DNA of 64,000 nucleotides. It comes from Marinilabilia salmonicolor. GTDB lineage: Bacteria; Bacteroidota; Bacteroidia; Bacteroidales; Marinilabiliaceae. Below, one piece after another: positions 51,580 through 60,401 of this stretch. Numbering within the stretch: position 1 is the stretch's first letter; every line of letters begins with the position of its first letter. The DNA lies in the NCBI RefSeq assembly GCF_003003035.1, contig NZ_PVTS01000012.1:62001-126000 (forward strand). Direction: 5' to 3'. Below the pieces are notes generated by a model. The model worked only from the letters and a program-made list of their open reading frames with translations, did no database searches and had not been told where the DNA came from. The position numbers were made by a program, and so were the translations under genes.

Positions 51580-52526
51580 TGGAGTTATCAGTTGTTGTCC
51601 CTTTTCTGAATGAAGAAGAATCACTGCCGGAGCTTATCCGGTGGATTGAGCGTGTATGTTCAAAAATGGAGGTGAATTTCGAAGTTGTTGTTGTTGATGA
51701 TGGAAGTACAGATCATTCCTGGGAGGTGGTTAAAGAGTTAAAGAGAGAGTTTGACTTTCTGATCGGACTTCGTTTTCGCAGAAACTATGGTAAGTCTGCA
51801 GCATTAAACAAGGGGTTTGAGGCAGCACAGGGAGATGTGGTGATTACCATGGATGCGGACTTGCAGGACAGCCCTGATGAGATTCCCGAACTTTATGCCC
51901 TGATTAGCAAGGATGGTTATGATCTTGTGAGTGGATGGAAAAAGAAACGCCATGATCCTTTGAATAAGACGCTTCCAAGTAAGTTATTTAACAGGACGGC
52001 ACGAATAATCTCCGGAATTAAACTTCATGATTTTAATTGCGGCCTTAAGGCTTATCGAAATGAAGTTGTGAAGAATATTGAGGTGTATGGCGAAATGCAT
52101 CGTTACATTCCAATTTTGGCCAAACGTGCCGGTTTTTATAAGATTACAGAGAAGGTTGTGAACCATCGTGAGCGCAAGTATGGTGTTACTAAATTTGGAA
52201 TTGAAAGATTTATGAAAGGATTTCTGGATCTCTTATCTGTGATGTTTATATCAAAATTTGGCAACCGCCCAATGCATCTCTTTGGGGCGTTAGGGACACT
52301 CATGTTTTTTATTGGATTTGGTCTTGCAATCTGGCTCGGAGCCCATAAGTTGTATTGTGTTGCTCATGGGGTGGTAGCTCCTTTGGTTACCAGTAATCCG
52401 TTTTTTTATATAGGACTGGTTTGTATGATTTTGGGTACGCAGCTTTTTGTTACAGGCTTCCTGGCAGAACTGGTCTCCCGGAACCGGCCGGACAGAAATG
52501 AATATTCAGTGTCTGAGAAATTTTAA
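51579..52526 (+). CDS. GT2-family glycosyltransferase (DPM1/GtrB-like)
   Basis: This 315-residue membrane-anchored GT-A enzyme probably makes an undecaprenyl-phosphate-linked sugar. Motifs are VVPFLNEEESLPELIRWI (near 6-23), VVVVDDGSTDHSWEVV, VITMDADLQDSPDEIPEL (near 88-105) and two C-terminal helices (LFGALGTLMFFIGFGLAIWL and FYIGLVCMILGTQLF). It is coupled to the DUF4199 gene. Confidence 0.9.
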   Translation: MELSVVVPFLNEEESLPELIRWIERVCSKMEVNFEVVVVDDGSTDHSWEVVKELKREFDFLIGLRFRRNYGKSAALNKGFEAAQGDVVITMDADLQDSPDEIPELYALISKDGYDLVSGWKKKRHDPLNKTLPSKLFNRTARIISGIKLHDFNCGLKAYRNEVVKNIEVYGEMHRYIPILAKRAGFYKITEKVVNHRERKYGVTKFGIERFMKGFLDLLSVMFISKFGNRPMHLFGALGTLMFFIGFGLAIWLGAHKLYCVAHGVVAPLVTSNPFFYIGLVCMILGTQLFVTGFLAELVSRNRPDRNEYSVSEKF

Positions 52527-52576
52527 AATTAAATCTTTTCCGGTGTTCTAATCTTATCTTAGAAATAAACCCGCTT

Positions 52577-53305
52577 ATGTCTTTTTATCAATCTATTGCA
52601 CCATATTACGATTATATCTTTCCTCCAACCCCCATGCATGTTGCTTTTGTTAAAAGCAAAGCAGGGGATATTTCCGGAAAACGAATGCTGGAGGCAGGAT
52701 GCGGGACAGGAAATCTGGCATTGCAACTGGCGGGTCAAGGTGCGGTGGTTGAGGGAGTTGATCTGGACCCTGAAATGATCTCTGCTGCCCGGGGGAAGGC
52801 CGGTTTGTCAGAGAATGTACGGTTTAATCAGTTGGATATATTAAGGATCTCTGAAAAATTTGAACCCAACTCATTTGATGCAGTGGTTTCTTTCGGGAAT
52901 ACACTCGTTCACTTAAAAGATGCGGACCAGGTTATGCAATTTTTGCAGCAGGTAAAAAATGTTTTGAAACCCGGAGGTTCACTGATGGTTCAGATTATTC
53001 ATTATGACCGCATTCTGAATCAGAAGATTAATGCTTTACCAACCATCGATAATGAGGAGATAAAGTTTGAACGGTTTTACGACCTCGATGAGACAGAAGG
53101 ATTTATTGATTTCAGAACTGTTCTTACTGTGAAAAAAAGGGGGCAGAGGATTCAGAATTTAGTAAGGCTTTTACCTTTGCGAAAAGGAACCATCGTGGAA
53201 CTCCTTCAAGAATGTGGATATAAGGATATTCGGTTTTATGGAAACTTTAAAGAGGATGATCTTACTGCAGATTCTCAGCCTCTTATATTCACCGCTCGAA
53301 AATGA
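52577..53305 (+). CDS. Class I SAM-dependent methyltransferase
   Basis: This 242-residue cytosolic enzyme has the SAM-binding loop MLEAGCGTGNLALQLAG (near 37-53). GVDLDPEMISAA follows, and SFGNTLVHLKDADQV (near 110) is motif II-like. The N-terminus (FYQSIAPYYDYIFP) is typical of methyltransferase domain 25/11 proteins. It lies 51 bp after the GT2 gene and may share its message. The substrate is unknown. Confidence 0.85.
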   Translation: MSFYQSIAPYYDYIFPPTPMHVAFVKSKAGDISGKRMLEAGCGTGNLALQLAGQGAVVEGVDLDPEMISAARGKAGLSENVRFNQLDILRISEKFEPNSFDAVVSFGNTLVHLKDADQVMQFLQQVKNVLKPGGSLMVQIIHYDRILNQKINALPTIDNEEIKFERFYDLDETEGFIDFRTVLTVKKRGQRIQNLVRLLPLRKGTIVELLQECGYKDIRFYGNFKEDDLTADSQPLIFTARK

Positions 53306-53312
53306 TCTTTTT

Positions 53313-53771
53313 CTATGGGGTTGGGAAATTGAGCTTTATCAGTTCCACAACTTTTTTATCGATGGGAAACGTCATCTCTTCCGGGTTTAAGTCACGAATA
53401 GCAATCCACCTGAAGGACTGACTTCCGTTTCTTTCATTTTCGAAATCAAACTTCTTACGGGAGAACTTCAGGTTGTGATGTTCAGGCAACTGAAACAGGT
53501 AATAAATGCTGATCAATTGTGTGTCTTTGAAGAATCGGGTGGGCTGAAAAAAATCTGTGGTGTAAAAGTGCCCTGTAACAGTAATTTCAACCCCCATCTC
53601 CTCCCGGCACTCTCTTTTCAGGCAATCTACGGGGCCTTCTCCATACTCCAATCCTCCGCCGGGAAGTTTGGTCATATAGGTGTCCATTACATATTCATCG
53701 GTAACCAGTAACTGCTTATTCCGGATGCAGACTCCATAAACTCTTATGTTGAAACAAGTTGGGTTGCTCAT
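53313..53771 (-). CDS. NUDIX hydrolase
   Basis: This 152-residue protein carries the Nudix box GGGLEYGEGPVDCLKRECREEMGVEI, given here as GGGLEYGEGP (residues ~38-47), with REC-REEMGVEI following, close to the consensus GX5EX7REUXEEXGU. Such enzymes cleave nucleoside diphosphates linked to another group. The first part (RVYGVCIRNKQLLVTDEY) forms the usual entry strands. It follows the miaA unit on the same strand behind a terminator and convergently meets the methyltransferase gene with an 8-bp gap. Confidence 0.87.
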   Translation of the reverse strand: MSNPTCFNIRVYGVCIRNKQLLVTDEYVMDTYMTKLPGGGLEYGEGPVDCLKRECREEMGVEITVTGHFYTTDFFQPTRFFKDTQLISIYYLFQLPEHHNLKFSRKKFDFENERNGSQSFRWIAIRDLNPEEMTFPIDKKVVELIKLNFPTP

Positions 53772-53780
53772 GCTGAAAGT

Positions 53781-53854
53781 AAAAAAAGCCGGAGCTCTTC
53801 TCTTTAGATTGTAAACCGCGAGAAAGAATCATTTAATTAAAATGGAGCTCCGGC
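53781..53854 (-). terminator. Terminator after miaA
   Basis: GCCGGAGCTC (53788-53797) and GAGCTCCGGC (53845-53854) form a perfect 10-bp stem. On the minus strand it is followed by seven T. The 47-nt loop can itself pair (TTCTTTCTC with GAGAAGA). Confidence 0.75.
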
Positions 53855-53871
53855 CTGTGTTGAGTAAGTTT

Positions 53872-54792
53872 TTAGTATCCGTCATTAAGTTGTTCTTCAA
53901 CAAATGTAATAACTTCCTCAGGACTTTGGGGGTCAAACCAGGTAATTTCTTTGTCACGTCTGAACCATGACAGTTGTTTGCGCGCATATCTTCTTGAATT
54001 TCTCTTAATCAGTTCAATGGCTGTTTCGCGGGATGTTTTTTTATCAAAGTAATCAAAAAACTCTCTGTATCCAACGGTATTGAGAGCATTTAAGTCTTTA
54101 TGCGGGTAAAGATTGAGGGCTTCTTCTTCCAACCCTTCCTGTATCATTTGATCTACTCTCAAGTTGATTCTCCGGTGCAATTCGGCCCGGTCCATGTCCA
54201 GGCCTACTTTAATGATCCGGAACGGACGTTTTTTTCTGGTGTTTGTTCGGAGATCGGAATAGGGGCGTCCGGTCATCAGGCATATCTCGACGGCATGAAT
54301 CACCCGTTTGGGGTTTTTCAGATCTACTTGTTCGTAAAAGACCGGGTCCAGTATTTTTAATTGTCTTCTGATGCTCTCGATGCCTTCTTTTTGGTATTTT
54401 TCCTGTAAGTTTTGGCGAAGTTCAGGGTCGATTGTTGGTAAATCGTCAATCCCATTGCAGAAAGCATCGATATAGAGCATAGAGCCCCCTGTAAGAATGA
54501 TGGTGTTATTTTGCTGAAACAGTTTGTTGGTTAAAGCCAGAGCTTCCTGCTCATATTCGTATGCACTGTAATAATTAAAAATGGAATGTGTGCCAATGAG
54601 AAAGTGCGGTGCCTGCTCAAGTTGTTCTTGTGTTGGGGCTGCAGTTCCGATTTTCATTTCCTTGAAAATCTGACGTGAATCGGCTGAAATTACAGGGCAA
54701 TTTAGTTTTTGTGCCAGATGGATACTTAGTCCGGTTTTTCCGATTCCCGTCGGGCCGGTAATTACAATGATTGTTTTATCGTTTAATACCAT
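53872..54792 (-). CDS. miaA: tRNA dimethylallyltransferase
   Basis: This 306-residue enzyme attaches the isopentenyl group to A37 of tRNAs reading UNN codons. The P-loop GPTGIGKTGLSIHLA is at residues 13-27. SADSRQIFKEMKIGTAAP (near 37), LTGGSMLYIDAFCNGID (near 99) and QLSWFRRDKEITWFDP (near 273) are hallmark segments. It is full length. Its ATG overlaps the end of the upstream minus-strand gene by 10 bases. Terminator at 53781. Confidence 0.95.
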   Translation of the reverse strand: MVLNDKTIIVITGPTGIGKTGLSIHLAQKLNCPVISADSRQIFKEMKIGTAAPTQEQLEQAPHFLIGTHSIFNYYSAYEYEQEALALTNKLFQQNNTIILTGGSMLYIDAFCNGIDDLPTIDPELRQNLQEKYQKEGIESIRRQLKILDPVFYEQVDLKNPKRVIHAVEICLMTGRPYSDLRTNTRKKRPFRIIKVGLDMDRAELHRRINLRVDQMIQEGLEEEALNLYPHKDLNALNTVGYREFFDYFDKKTSRETAIELIKRNSRRYARKQLSWFRRDKEITWFDPQSPEEVITFVEEQLNDGY

Positions 54793-55313
54793 TCTTCTTC
54801 ATCGTATGAGTCCTGTTGTTCTCCGAGATCCATGATGTCTTCGTTGTCTTCATCTCCTGTGAACTCAAGCAAATCGATGTCATCCAGATCTCCGCTTTCC
54901 AGAGCAGAACTGTCAAGTTGGAGTGGTGGATTGCCATGCCGCCTGGTGCATACCGTTTGATTGATTTCACCGTCACTTATTTCGAATAACTCCAGGAATA
55001 GCGCCCGTTCTGCAAACTGATCAAAAACATACAGTAGTCTTTGTTTTTTCTCAGTAATAAGCTCGCCTAGGTTGGTGTTGTCCATCACTTTTATGTCAGG
55101 ATCCTGACCATCGGTCATGTCTATTAGTGTAACCTCTACCTCCTTGTGCCAGTTTTGGTCTGTAAGAAAGAAGGAGGTCATCTGGCTCTTGTCATAATCC
55201 AACTCTTTCACAAGAAAAGTATGTAAATCAAAGAAAGTTGCGTAGCTGTTGATGGCAATTTCTCTGATAAAATCTTCATTTTCACCGGATATGATCCGAA
55301 ATTTGTATATCAT
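54783..55313 (-). CDS. PRiA4_ORF3-like (IS1096 TnpR-type) protein
   Basis: This 176-residue acidic protein resembles the PRiA4_ORF3 family, often labelled IS1096 passenger protein. FRIISGENEDFIREIAINSY opens it, then FFDLHTFLVKELDYDKSQMTSFFLTD (pieces FFDLHTFLVKEL and MTSFFLTD, near 28-60), and GELITEKKQRLLYVFDQF near 105. The C-terminal ~50 residues are Asp/Glu-rich and disordered. It precedes and overlaps miaA, an arrangement conserved in Bacteroidota. The name is historical and there is no sign of a transposon here. TAGTTTTG (plus-strand 55363-55370, minus orientation) is a candidate -7 box without a good -33. Confidence 0.75.
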   Translation of the reverse strand: MIYKFRIISGENEDFIREIAINSYATFFDLHTFLVKELDYDKSQMTSFFLTDQNWHKEVEVTLIDMTDGQDPDIKVMDNTNLGELITEKKQRLLYVFDQFAERALFLELFEISDGEINQTVCTRRHGNPPLQLDSSALESGDLDDIDLLEFTGDEDNEDIMDLGEQQDSYDEEEWY

Positions 55314-55478
55314 ATATGCCTGAAAAGTTCTGTTTTTTGATTGATTATGGTAAGGAAAAACGCAAAACTATCCGAATTGTTACAAAAAACCGGTATTTTT
55401 CTGCCTGAATAGAGCAATTATTGACTAAAGGAGCGTTTTGAGAAGATAAAGCAGGTTGAAAACTAATTGAATTTTGAT

Positions 55479-56639
55479 ATGATGAATGGTCGATTGATTG
55501 GACCAATGGTCTTTGTTTTTTGGATGGTCTCCGGATTGAATGGGGTATATTGCCAGGGAGTCAATAACGTAGGTGGAGAAAAGTCTGATTCTCCTGAAAA
55601 GGTTTCAGGAATAGCCGGATTGGGAGAAAAAGTACTTGACCTTGTTACCTGGGAGAAGGAGGGTGTTGTATATACTATTTATCCGTCTCTGAGTGTGAGT
55701 CCCCGCAATGGGTTTGTTTACGGGGTGATGCCTGCCGTGAAATGGAACAGTGCACATAAGGGAAAGTTTAACACCCTTGCGATTAATGCTGAACATTCTA
55801 CCAAAGGGATGCTTCAGTTGCAGTTGGAGCATGAATGGTACCTTGGTGAGTCCTGGCTGACGACGGGCGATGCATTTTTGAATAGCCGGGAAGATCAGTT
55901 CTGGGTGGGAGCCAACGATGACGAGTTCTTTTTTGACAGGAGGGAGTTTCGGATAGAATGGGACTTTTTAAACAATCCAATTCCTTCATTTTGGATTGGT
56001 GGAGGGATACTTCTGAACAATAATCACTTTGAAGAGTCGGCTTCCTTAGTTTTTGGAGAGGAGGGTCTTAAGGGAGCCGAAGGTGGTTTCATTGCAGGGG
56101 TTGGGCCTAAACTGTTGATTGACACAAGACATCGAACACTGTCTCCTGAGAAAGGTACGTGGCTGGAAATTATCCCCTTGTTTGCAGGAGTTGCCGGCTT
56201 CGGAGATTACAGGTATCAGCGATATACTATTGACGGACGACAGTACATTGCATTGAAGGAGGAGGTTACATCTTTGGCTTTTCAGATAGTAGTTGATTAT
56301 GCTGACGGGGATATTCCTTTTTACGAGGAACCTCAGTTGGGAGGGAAAGAAAGACTACGTGGAATCGGGCATCCACTTGAGGAAACCGGGAAGGCTGTAT
56401 GGTTGGCAAGAGCAGAAATCCGGCAACATATATGGTGGCGACTGGGTGTGGTGGCTTTTGCAGGTGCAGGCAAAGCCGATAGCGGATATAAAAAGCCTTT
56501 TGCCGATATGGTTTCATCGGTAGGCGGTGGGCTTCGCTTTAGAATGCTTCCGGACGATCCGCTGAATGTGCGTTTCGATTTTGGGGTCTCTTCCATTGGA
56601 ACCACGGGTTTTTTTATATCTTTGAAAGAAGCTTTTTAA
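55479..56639 (+). CDS. BamA/TamA (Omp85)-family outer-membrane barrel protein
   Basis: This 386-residue outer-membrane protein has signal peptide MMNGRLIGPMVFVFWMVSGL ending near VYC-QG. A 16-strand surface-antigen-like barrel occupies nearly all of the remainder, with alternating beta strands, GTWLEIIPL, ERLRGIG (near 285, the (V/L)RG(F/Y/I) motif) and a C-terminal Phe. No POTRA domain is visible, so it is a short one-domain form. An in-frame TTG start at 55467 is less likely than ATG 55479. The function is unassigned: lipid or protein insertion, or a porin-like role. Confidence 0.8.
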   Translation: MMNGRLIGPMVFVFWMVSGLNGVYCQGVNNVGGEKSDSPEKVSGIAGLGEKVLDLVTWEKEGVVYTIYPSLSVSPRNGFVYGVMPAVKWNSAHKGKFNTLAINAEHSTKGMLQLQLEHEWYLGESWLTTGDAFLNSREDQFWVGANDDEFFFDRREFRIEWDFLNNPIPSFWIGGGILLNNNHFEESASLVFGEEGLKGAEGGFIAGVGPKLLIDTRHRTLSPEKGTWLEIIPLFAGVAGFGDYRYQRYTIDGRQYIALKEEVTSLAFQIVVDYADGDIPFYEEPQLGGKERLRGIGHPLEETGKAVWLARAEIRQHIWWRLGVVAFAGAGKADSGYKKPFADMVSSVGGGLRFRMLPDDPLNVRFDFGVSSIGTTGFFISLKEAF

Positions 56640-56679
56640 CCTGATTACTTCACAATTTATCAGGTTGATCTGATTAGAA

Positions 56680-56687
56680 TATGTTTG
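56680..56687 (+). promoter_or_regulatory. Candidate -7 box of the TPR regulator gene
   Basis: TATGTTTG matches TAnnTTTG. TTTA lies 20 bases upstream at 56656-56659 in place of TTTG. It overlaps the upstream in-frame ATG at 56681, which argues for the start at 56708. Confidence 0.45.
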
Positions 56688-56707
56688 CATACAAAACAAA
56701 CCGCCCG

Positions 56708-58393
56708 ATGAAGTTTTGCTCCTTCTGTACTTTGCTTCTTGTGGTGACTTTTTGGAGTTGCCAGACCCCTTTTCAGAGGGAGGCGAAAAGGACTTTGGTT
56801 GCCATAGATAGTCTTATTTATGAGGATTATGAAGTGGCTAATGATTCTTTAAGAGATATTGATGTTTTCCAGCTGAATTTAAAAAACAGAGGATATTATT
56901 ATTTACTAAGTACAATTCTAAAAAGCAGATTGGATGAAAGCTTTGTAAGCGATTCGGCAATTAGTGTTGCTGTAGAAAGCTTTCGGAGTCCTTTGCCAAA
57001 TAATAATATTGCCAGAGCTCTTATTTACCAGGGGATTGTAAGGTATAAGATTCCCAATATTCCCGATTCACTTGTATTCACTTCTTTGAAGGAGGTAGAG
57101 CCAATGGTAGATGCATTCCCGGGGTTGCTTCGTCTTGAAGAAGAAACGAAACTTTGGTTTTTCCTTGGCATCCTGCATTATAATAACAATAATTTCCAAC
57201 AGGCTGAAAAGTACCTGGATATGGCTTTACGTAAAGCAGAGCAAATGGAAGATGTATCTGCGGTTGTGATTACCTCTCTGGCCGTGTTTTGGAGATACAT
57301 GTCTATTGGGAACAGAGAGAAGGCTAAAGGGGTGTTGGATAAACTTGAGAATGTGGAAGGGATTTCTTTTGAAGATCAGTATGACATCATCAATGCCCGG
57401 GCGGCTTTTTATTATTATTATAAAGATTATGAGAATGCCTTGAAGGAGTATAAAATCCTTGAGGAGCAGATGTCTGAAGTTAAGCTTAAGCCGCGGCTGT
57501 CTAATATCTATTATTCAATTTCCCGTATTTATTCAGGTTTAGGAAAAAGGGATTCAAGCTTGTATTATGCAAAAAAATCGGTAGAACATTTTCCTGATTC
57601 TTTAGGTGAATGGCAGGATTATTATCTGTTTGTCAATTTGGGGAGTGAAGCTTCTAAGGTTGGTGATTATGAGTTGGCTGCCGCGCAATATAAAGATGCG
57701 GTAGATTTTTTGGTGGATAAATCCGGCGAAAGAAGTGAAAAGAAAATCCTGGAACTGGAGAAACAATATGATCTGTCTGAGGCCAGGGTGGAGACATTAA
57801 GACAGAAACAGAAGTTTCAGCGATTTGCCTTTATTGCCGGGGCCGGCTTTGTTCTTCTGGTTTTTATTGTTTTAATTTATTTTCTTAACCTTCGGAAAAG
57901 TCGTGTGGAGTATGAAAATGAACGTTTGATGAGAATCTCTGCAGAAAAAGAGGTTGCCGGGAAGGTGCGTGAAGGTTTTCAGCGCCGTCATCTATTGCGT
58001 TTTTATCAGTTGATTACTCAGCGGGAGATGGTTGCTCAGCAGCGTTTTGATATGCTTTCTCAAAAATACATCCGGTCAGATTCCTCAGCCTATAAGGAGT
58101 TGCAGACCGAACTGAATGCATTGAAAGAGGAATTCTCGGGAATGATGTATGATTTGATGAACGATGATTTATTCTATTCTAATGTAGATGTTCCCTCAGG
58201 TTTTCCACTTAGCAATACGGAGAAAGTTGTTCTTTTTCTGCTAAAGTTTGAGATTCCTTCTGTGGAGATTGCCACGGTCCTGGGAATTACCAATAATAAT
58301 TTAAGGGTTAGGAAATCTAACCTGAAAAAAAGGATTCTCGAAAACCTCTCTGACTATCCTTCTCTTAATAATTTGCTTGCATTGTTTAATTGA
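56708..58393 (+). CDS. TPR-containing membrane regulator with C-terminal helix-turn-helix
   Basis: This 561-residue protein is typical of Bacteroidota TPR/LuxR-like regulators. A lipoprotein-like N-terminus (MKFCSFCTLLLVVTFWSC) is followed by several tetratricopeptide repeats (~60-340), including WFFLGILHYNNNNFQQAEKY and YDIINARAAFYYYYKDYENA. One membrane helix (FAFIAGAGFVLLVFIVLIYF, ~375) then precedes a coiled coil (~400-470) and a cytosolic HTH (LSNTEKVVLFLLKFEIPSVE to NNNLRVRKSNLKKRIL, ~500-550). It probably senses an envelope signal and contacts DNA. The targets are unknown and nearby genes are not obviously linked. ATG 56708 is supported by the promoter box at 56680. Confidence 0.82.
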   Translation: MKFCSFCTLLLVVTFWSCQTPFQREAKRTLVAIDSLIYEDYEVANDSLRDIDVFQLNLKNRGYYYLLSTILKSRLDESFVSDSAISVAVESFRSPLPNNNIARALIYQGIVRYKIPNIPDSLVFTSLKEVEPMVDAFPGLLRLEEETKLWFFLGILHYNNNNFQQAEKYLDMALRKAEQMEDVSAVVITSLAVFWRYMSIGNREKAKGVLDKLENVEGISFEDQYDIINARAAFYYYYKDYENALKEYKILEEQMSEVKLKPRLSNIYYSISRIYSGLGKRDSSLYYAKKSVEHFPDSLGEWQDYYLFVNLGSEASKVGDYELAAAQYKDAVDFLVDKSGERSEKKILELEKQYDLSEARVETLRQKQKFQRFAFIAGAGFVLLVFIVLIYFLNLRKSRVEYENERLMRISAEKEVAGKVREGFQRRHLLRFYQLITQREMVAQQRFDMLSQKYIRSDSSAYKELQTELNALKEEFSGMMYDLMNDDLFYSNVDVPSGFPLSNTEKVVLFLLKFEIPSVEIATVLGITNNNLRVRKSNLKKRILENLSDYPSLNNLLALFN

Positions 58394-58679
58394 TGACGCA
58401 AGATTAATATTAAAACGCTGAATTTATATAAATCTGAAACTTCTTGTTGGTGGTTGTTTTAACTTGCTGTTTGCTAGTTTGTTCAACTGTTCATCCCATT
58501 GTTTTTTAGCATACTCCCATTTATCCCACTATTGTTAATATTTGTCTGATATTTACTTGGTAGGCAGGTTATTGTATTGTTTAATACCATTAAATAAAAT
58601 GAGTGGCCTTAAAAAGTGTTGATTACGTGCAGTTTATCCATTTACTTTGAATTGTGATTTATTGTTGCACTTTTATTTG

Positions 58680-59099
58680 ATGACCATGTTACAAAGAAAT
58701 TATTTTTTAATTATAGCATTTCTTCTGTCAATGATTTTTTCGGGGATTGCTTTTGCCGATAATGATAACGAAGAAGAGTCTGAGCCTGAGCCGGTTGATT
58801 TGTTTAAGGTGCGGGACACCACCCTGAAATCCTTTAGTATTCTTAAGAATCTTTCTTCTCTGGCATCTGTAGATGCTGAAATAAGAGGAGATGATTTGGT
58901 GTTATTTGTAAAGGATTATATTGGTGTTGTGGATGTTGATGTGACGGCTGTTTCAGGTTCCGGAAGTGTTGGTAAAGCACTTTATGTGCATGGTTCCGAC
59001 TATTTCGTGATTGATCTGTCAACTCTTGCTGCCGGAGAATATGAAATCGAATTAAATGCGGGAACTGTAAAGTTCGTCGGACAGTTTTCCATTGACTGA
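58680..59099 (+). CDS. Small exported protein, DUF3244-like
   Basis: This 139-residue protein has the signal peptide YFLIIAFLLSMIFSGIAFA and a mature acidic linker (DNDNEEESEPEP), then a beta-sandwich-like region (VDVTAVSGSGSVGKALYVHG near 90, FVIDLSTLAAGEYEIELN near 112). The GEYEI-type strand resembles the DUF3244/T9SS-tail-like repeats of small Bacteroidota envelope proteins, but there is no full sorting signal. ATG 58680 or 58686 is preferred to TTG 58647. The 250 bp before it hold nothing definite apart from AT-rich sequence. Confidence 0.65.
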   Translation: MTMLQRNYFLIIAFLLSMIFSGIAFADNDNEEESEPEPVDLFKVRDTTLKSFSILKNLSSLASVDAEIRGDDLVLFVKDYIGVVDVDVTAVSGSGSVGKALYVHGSDYFVIDLSTLAAGEYEIELNAGTVKFVGQFSID

Positions 59100-59133
59100 A
59101 TAAAACCCGCCCCCCCTGATGTTTAAGCCCTCG

Positions 59134-59162
59134 AAAGCCCCCTGTGCCCGCAGGGGGCTTTT
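59134..59162 (+). terminator. Terminator
   Basis: AAAGCCCCCTG and CAGGGGGCTTT form an 11-bp GC-rich stem around TGCCCG, followed by TTT. It follows the DUF3244-like gene by 34 bp and lies just ahead of the next gene. Confidence 0.85.
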
Positions 59163-59180
59163 ACTAACAAATGATGTTTT

Positions 59181-59597
59181 ATGAGTGTACTGCATGATCA
59201 AGTCGGTTTTTTGCCTGCAACAAAGGAGTGTTTGGCTTCGGTTGATTTCAATTGGAGGTCGGGAGCTGTGGTAGGTACGTTTAAAGGAAAAGTTACCGTT
59301 GATGACATTCTTTCCTTTTGGGATGATTTGATGAGAGGAGGGGATCTGCCTGCGGAGACCAAAGGGGTGTTGCTTGATTTCAGTAATGCCAAATTGAGCT
59401 TTAAAGCCTCAGCATATCTTCGGATTGTTGATTATTTTGTTGAGAATATTTCATTTGTCAGGCGGTTTAAAATTGGAGTTGTGGCAAATACTCCGCACAA
59501 CATTGTAGTGTTGATGCTAATTGCCCGCGAAAACTATATGTATGAATTAAGGCCTTTTACCACCAAGCGTGCTTGCCTGGTTTGGATTAAAGGATAA
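59181..59597 (+). CDS. Small cytosolic protein, possibly SpoIIAA/STAS-like
   Basis: This 138-residue protein has a mixed alpha/beta pattern. FKGKVTVDDILSFWDDLMRG (near 32-51), KGVLLDFSNAKLSFKASAYL (near 60) and FKIGVVANTPHNIVVLML (near 94-111) resemble the SpoIIAA-like (STAS-related) fold seen in many Bacteroidota. It has no signal peptide or membrane segment and no clear serine phosphorylation site. It starts just 18 bp after the terminator. No family was identified with confidence. Confidence 0.6.
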   Translation: MSVLHDQVGFLPATKECLASVDFNWRSGAVVGTFKGKVTVDDILSFWDDLMRGGDLPAETKGVLLDFSNAKLSFKASAYLRIVDYFVENISFVRRFKIGVVANTPHNIVVLMLIARENYMYELRPFTTKRACLVWIKG

Positions 59598-59901
59598 TCA
59601 GATTTAATAGGAATAGTAAAAACCCTTTGACCTTTATTTTATTCCCGTTCTACCCGTGTTCAAAACGCAGAATTATTTTTTTGTGTTATGAATGTAAAGC
59701 CCCGGATGCCATATTCACGGTATCCGGGGTTTTTTGTGTTTTGTAACTATATTCGGCCTATTGCCATTGTGTTTTCTTCTTTTTTGTACACTGTTGTCCG
59801 TCGGTTCAAAAATGGTGAAATCATCTCTGGTTTTTGCTTGATTTTATCATGCAGTCTAAAGTCATATAAAAAAAACATGTTTAAATAAACCATTGCAACT
59901 C
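59598..59901. other. Intergenic region
   Basis: These ~300 bp contain the terminator at 59696 and lead to the rrf2 promoter. A short open frame at 59688-59888 is rejected because it runs through the terminator hairpin. No other structure is seen. Confidence 0.5.
59696..59735 (+). terminator. Terminator of the small cytosolic protein gene
   Basis: CCCCGGAT-GCC and GGTATCCGGGG form a GC-rich stem around ATATTCAC, followed by six T (59730-59735). It is about 100 bp beyond the stop at 59597. Confidence 0.8.
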
Positions 59902-59932
59902 TTTGTTGTTATAGGTATAAGAAATATATTTG
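59902..59932 (+). promoter_or_regulatory. Promoter of rrf2-cysK with an overlapping 12-bp palindrome (operator candidate)
   Basis: TTTG (59902-59905), exactly 19 bases, then TATATTTG (59925-59932): an exact Bacteroidota promoter. The palindrome TATTTGCAAATA at 59927-59938 covers the -7 box and the start site, and lies 22 bp before the rrf2 ATG. A regulator bound there would block initiation, so the adjacent Rrf2 protein is the natural candidate. Confidence 0.8.
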
Positions 59933-59960
59933 CAAATAAAGCATATTAAAAAAAGATGTT

Positions 59961-60389
59961 ATGAGGTTTTCTAAACGCGTGCAATATGGGCTTGTGTTCC
60001 TTTTGCAGTTGCATTACTCCTGGCCTGAACATCGTTCTGTAAAAGAACTTGCTGAATCAGATGATCTTCCCTCCAAATTTCTGGAAGGTATTGCTGCTGA
60101 TTTTCGTAAGTTTTCTATTGTGAATGTAAAAAGAGGTGCTCAGGGGGGATATAGTCTTGCAAAGCCATTGAAAGAGATTACTTTTCTAGAAGTACTGCGA
60201 TGTCTCGACCCTGAGTGGGAGAGACAAAATAAAAATAGCAGCCGGGAAAACAGAACATCCAGAAAGGAAGCTGTTTCTTCATTTCTGAATCAGACATCTG
60301 GTTCTGTTGACAGAGTTTTTGGAGAGATTTTTCTTGATGTTCTTCCGGCTTTAAATGTTCAGGATGAAGGATTGATGTATTACATATAA
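59961..60389 (+). CDS. Rrf2-family transcriptional regulator
   Basis: This 142-residue winged-helix regulator starts FSKRVQYGLVFLLQLHY, and the recognition region reads SVKELAESDDLPSKFLEGIA (near 28-47). The wing is GAQGGYSLAKPLKEITFLEV (near 62-81). It lacks the three-cysteine Fe-S site of IscR and NsrR, so it resembles CymR, which senses sulfur or cysteine status through CysK. The cysK gene follows at 12 bp. The pair is probably autoregulated from the palindromic promoter at 59902, controlling cysteine synthesis. Confidence 0.87.
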   Translation: MRFSKRVQYGLVFLLQLHYSWPEHRSVKELAESDDLPSKFLEGIAADFRKFSIVNVKRGAQGGYSLAKPLKEITFLEVLRCLDPEWERQNKNSSRENRTSRKEAVSSFLNQTSGSVDRVFGEIFLDVLPALNVQDEGLMYYI

Positions 60390-60401
60390 AAAAAGAATGT
60401 T

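Noticed and set aside
59688-59888. 66-codon open frame
   Set aside because: It runs through a strong terminator hairpin (59696-59735) and has no plausible start context.
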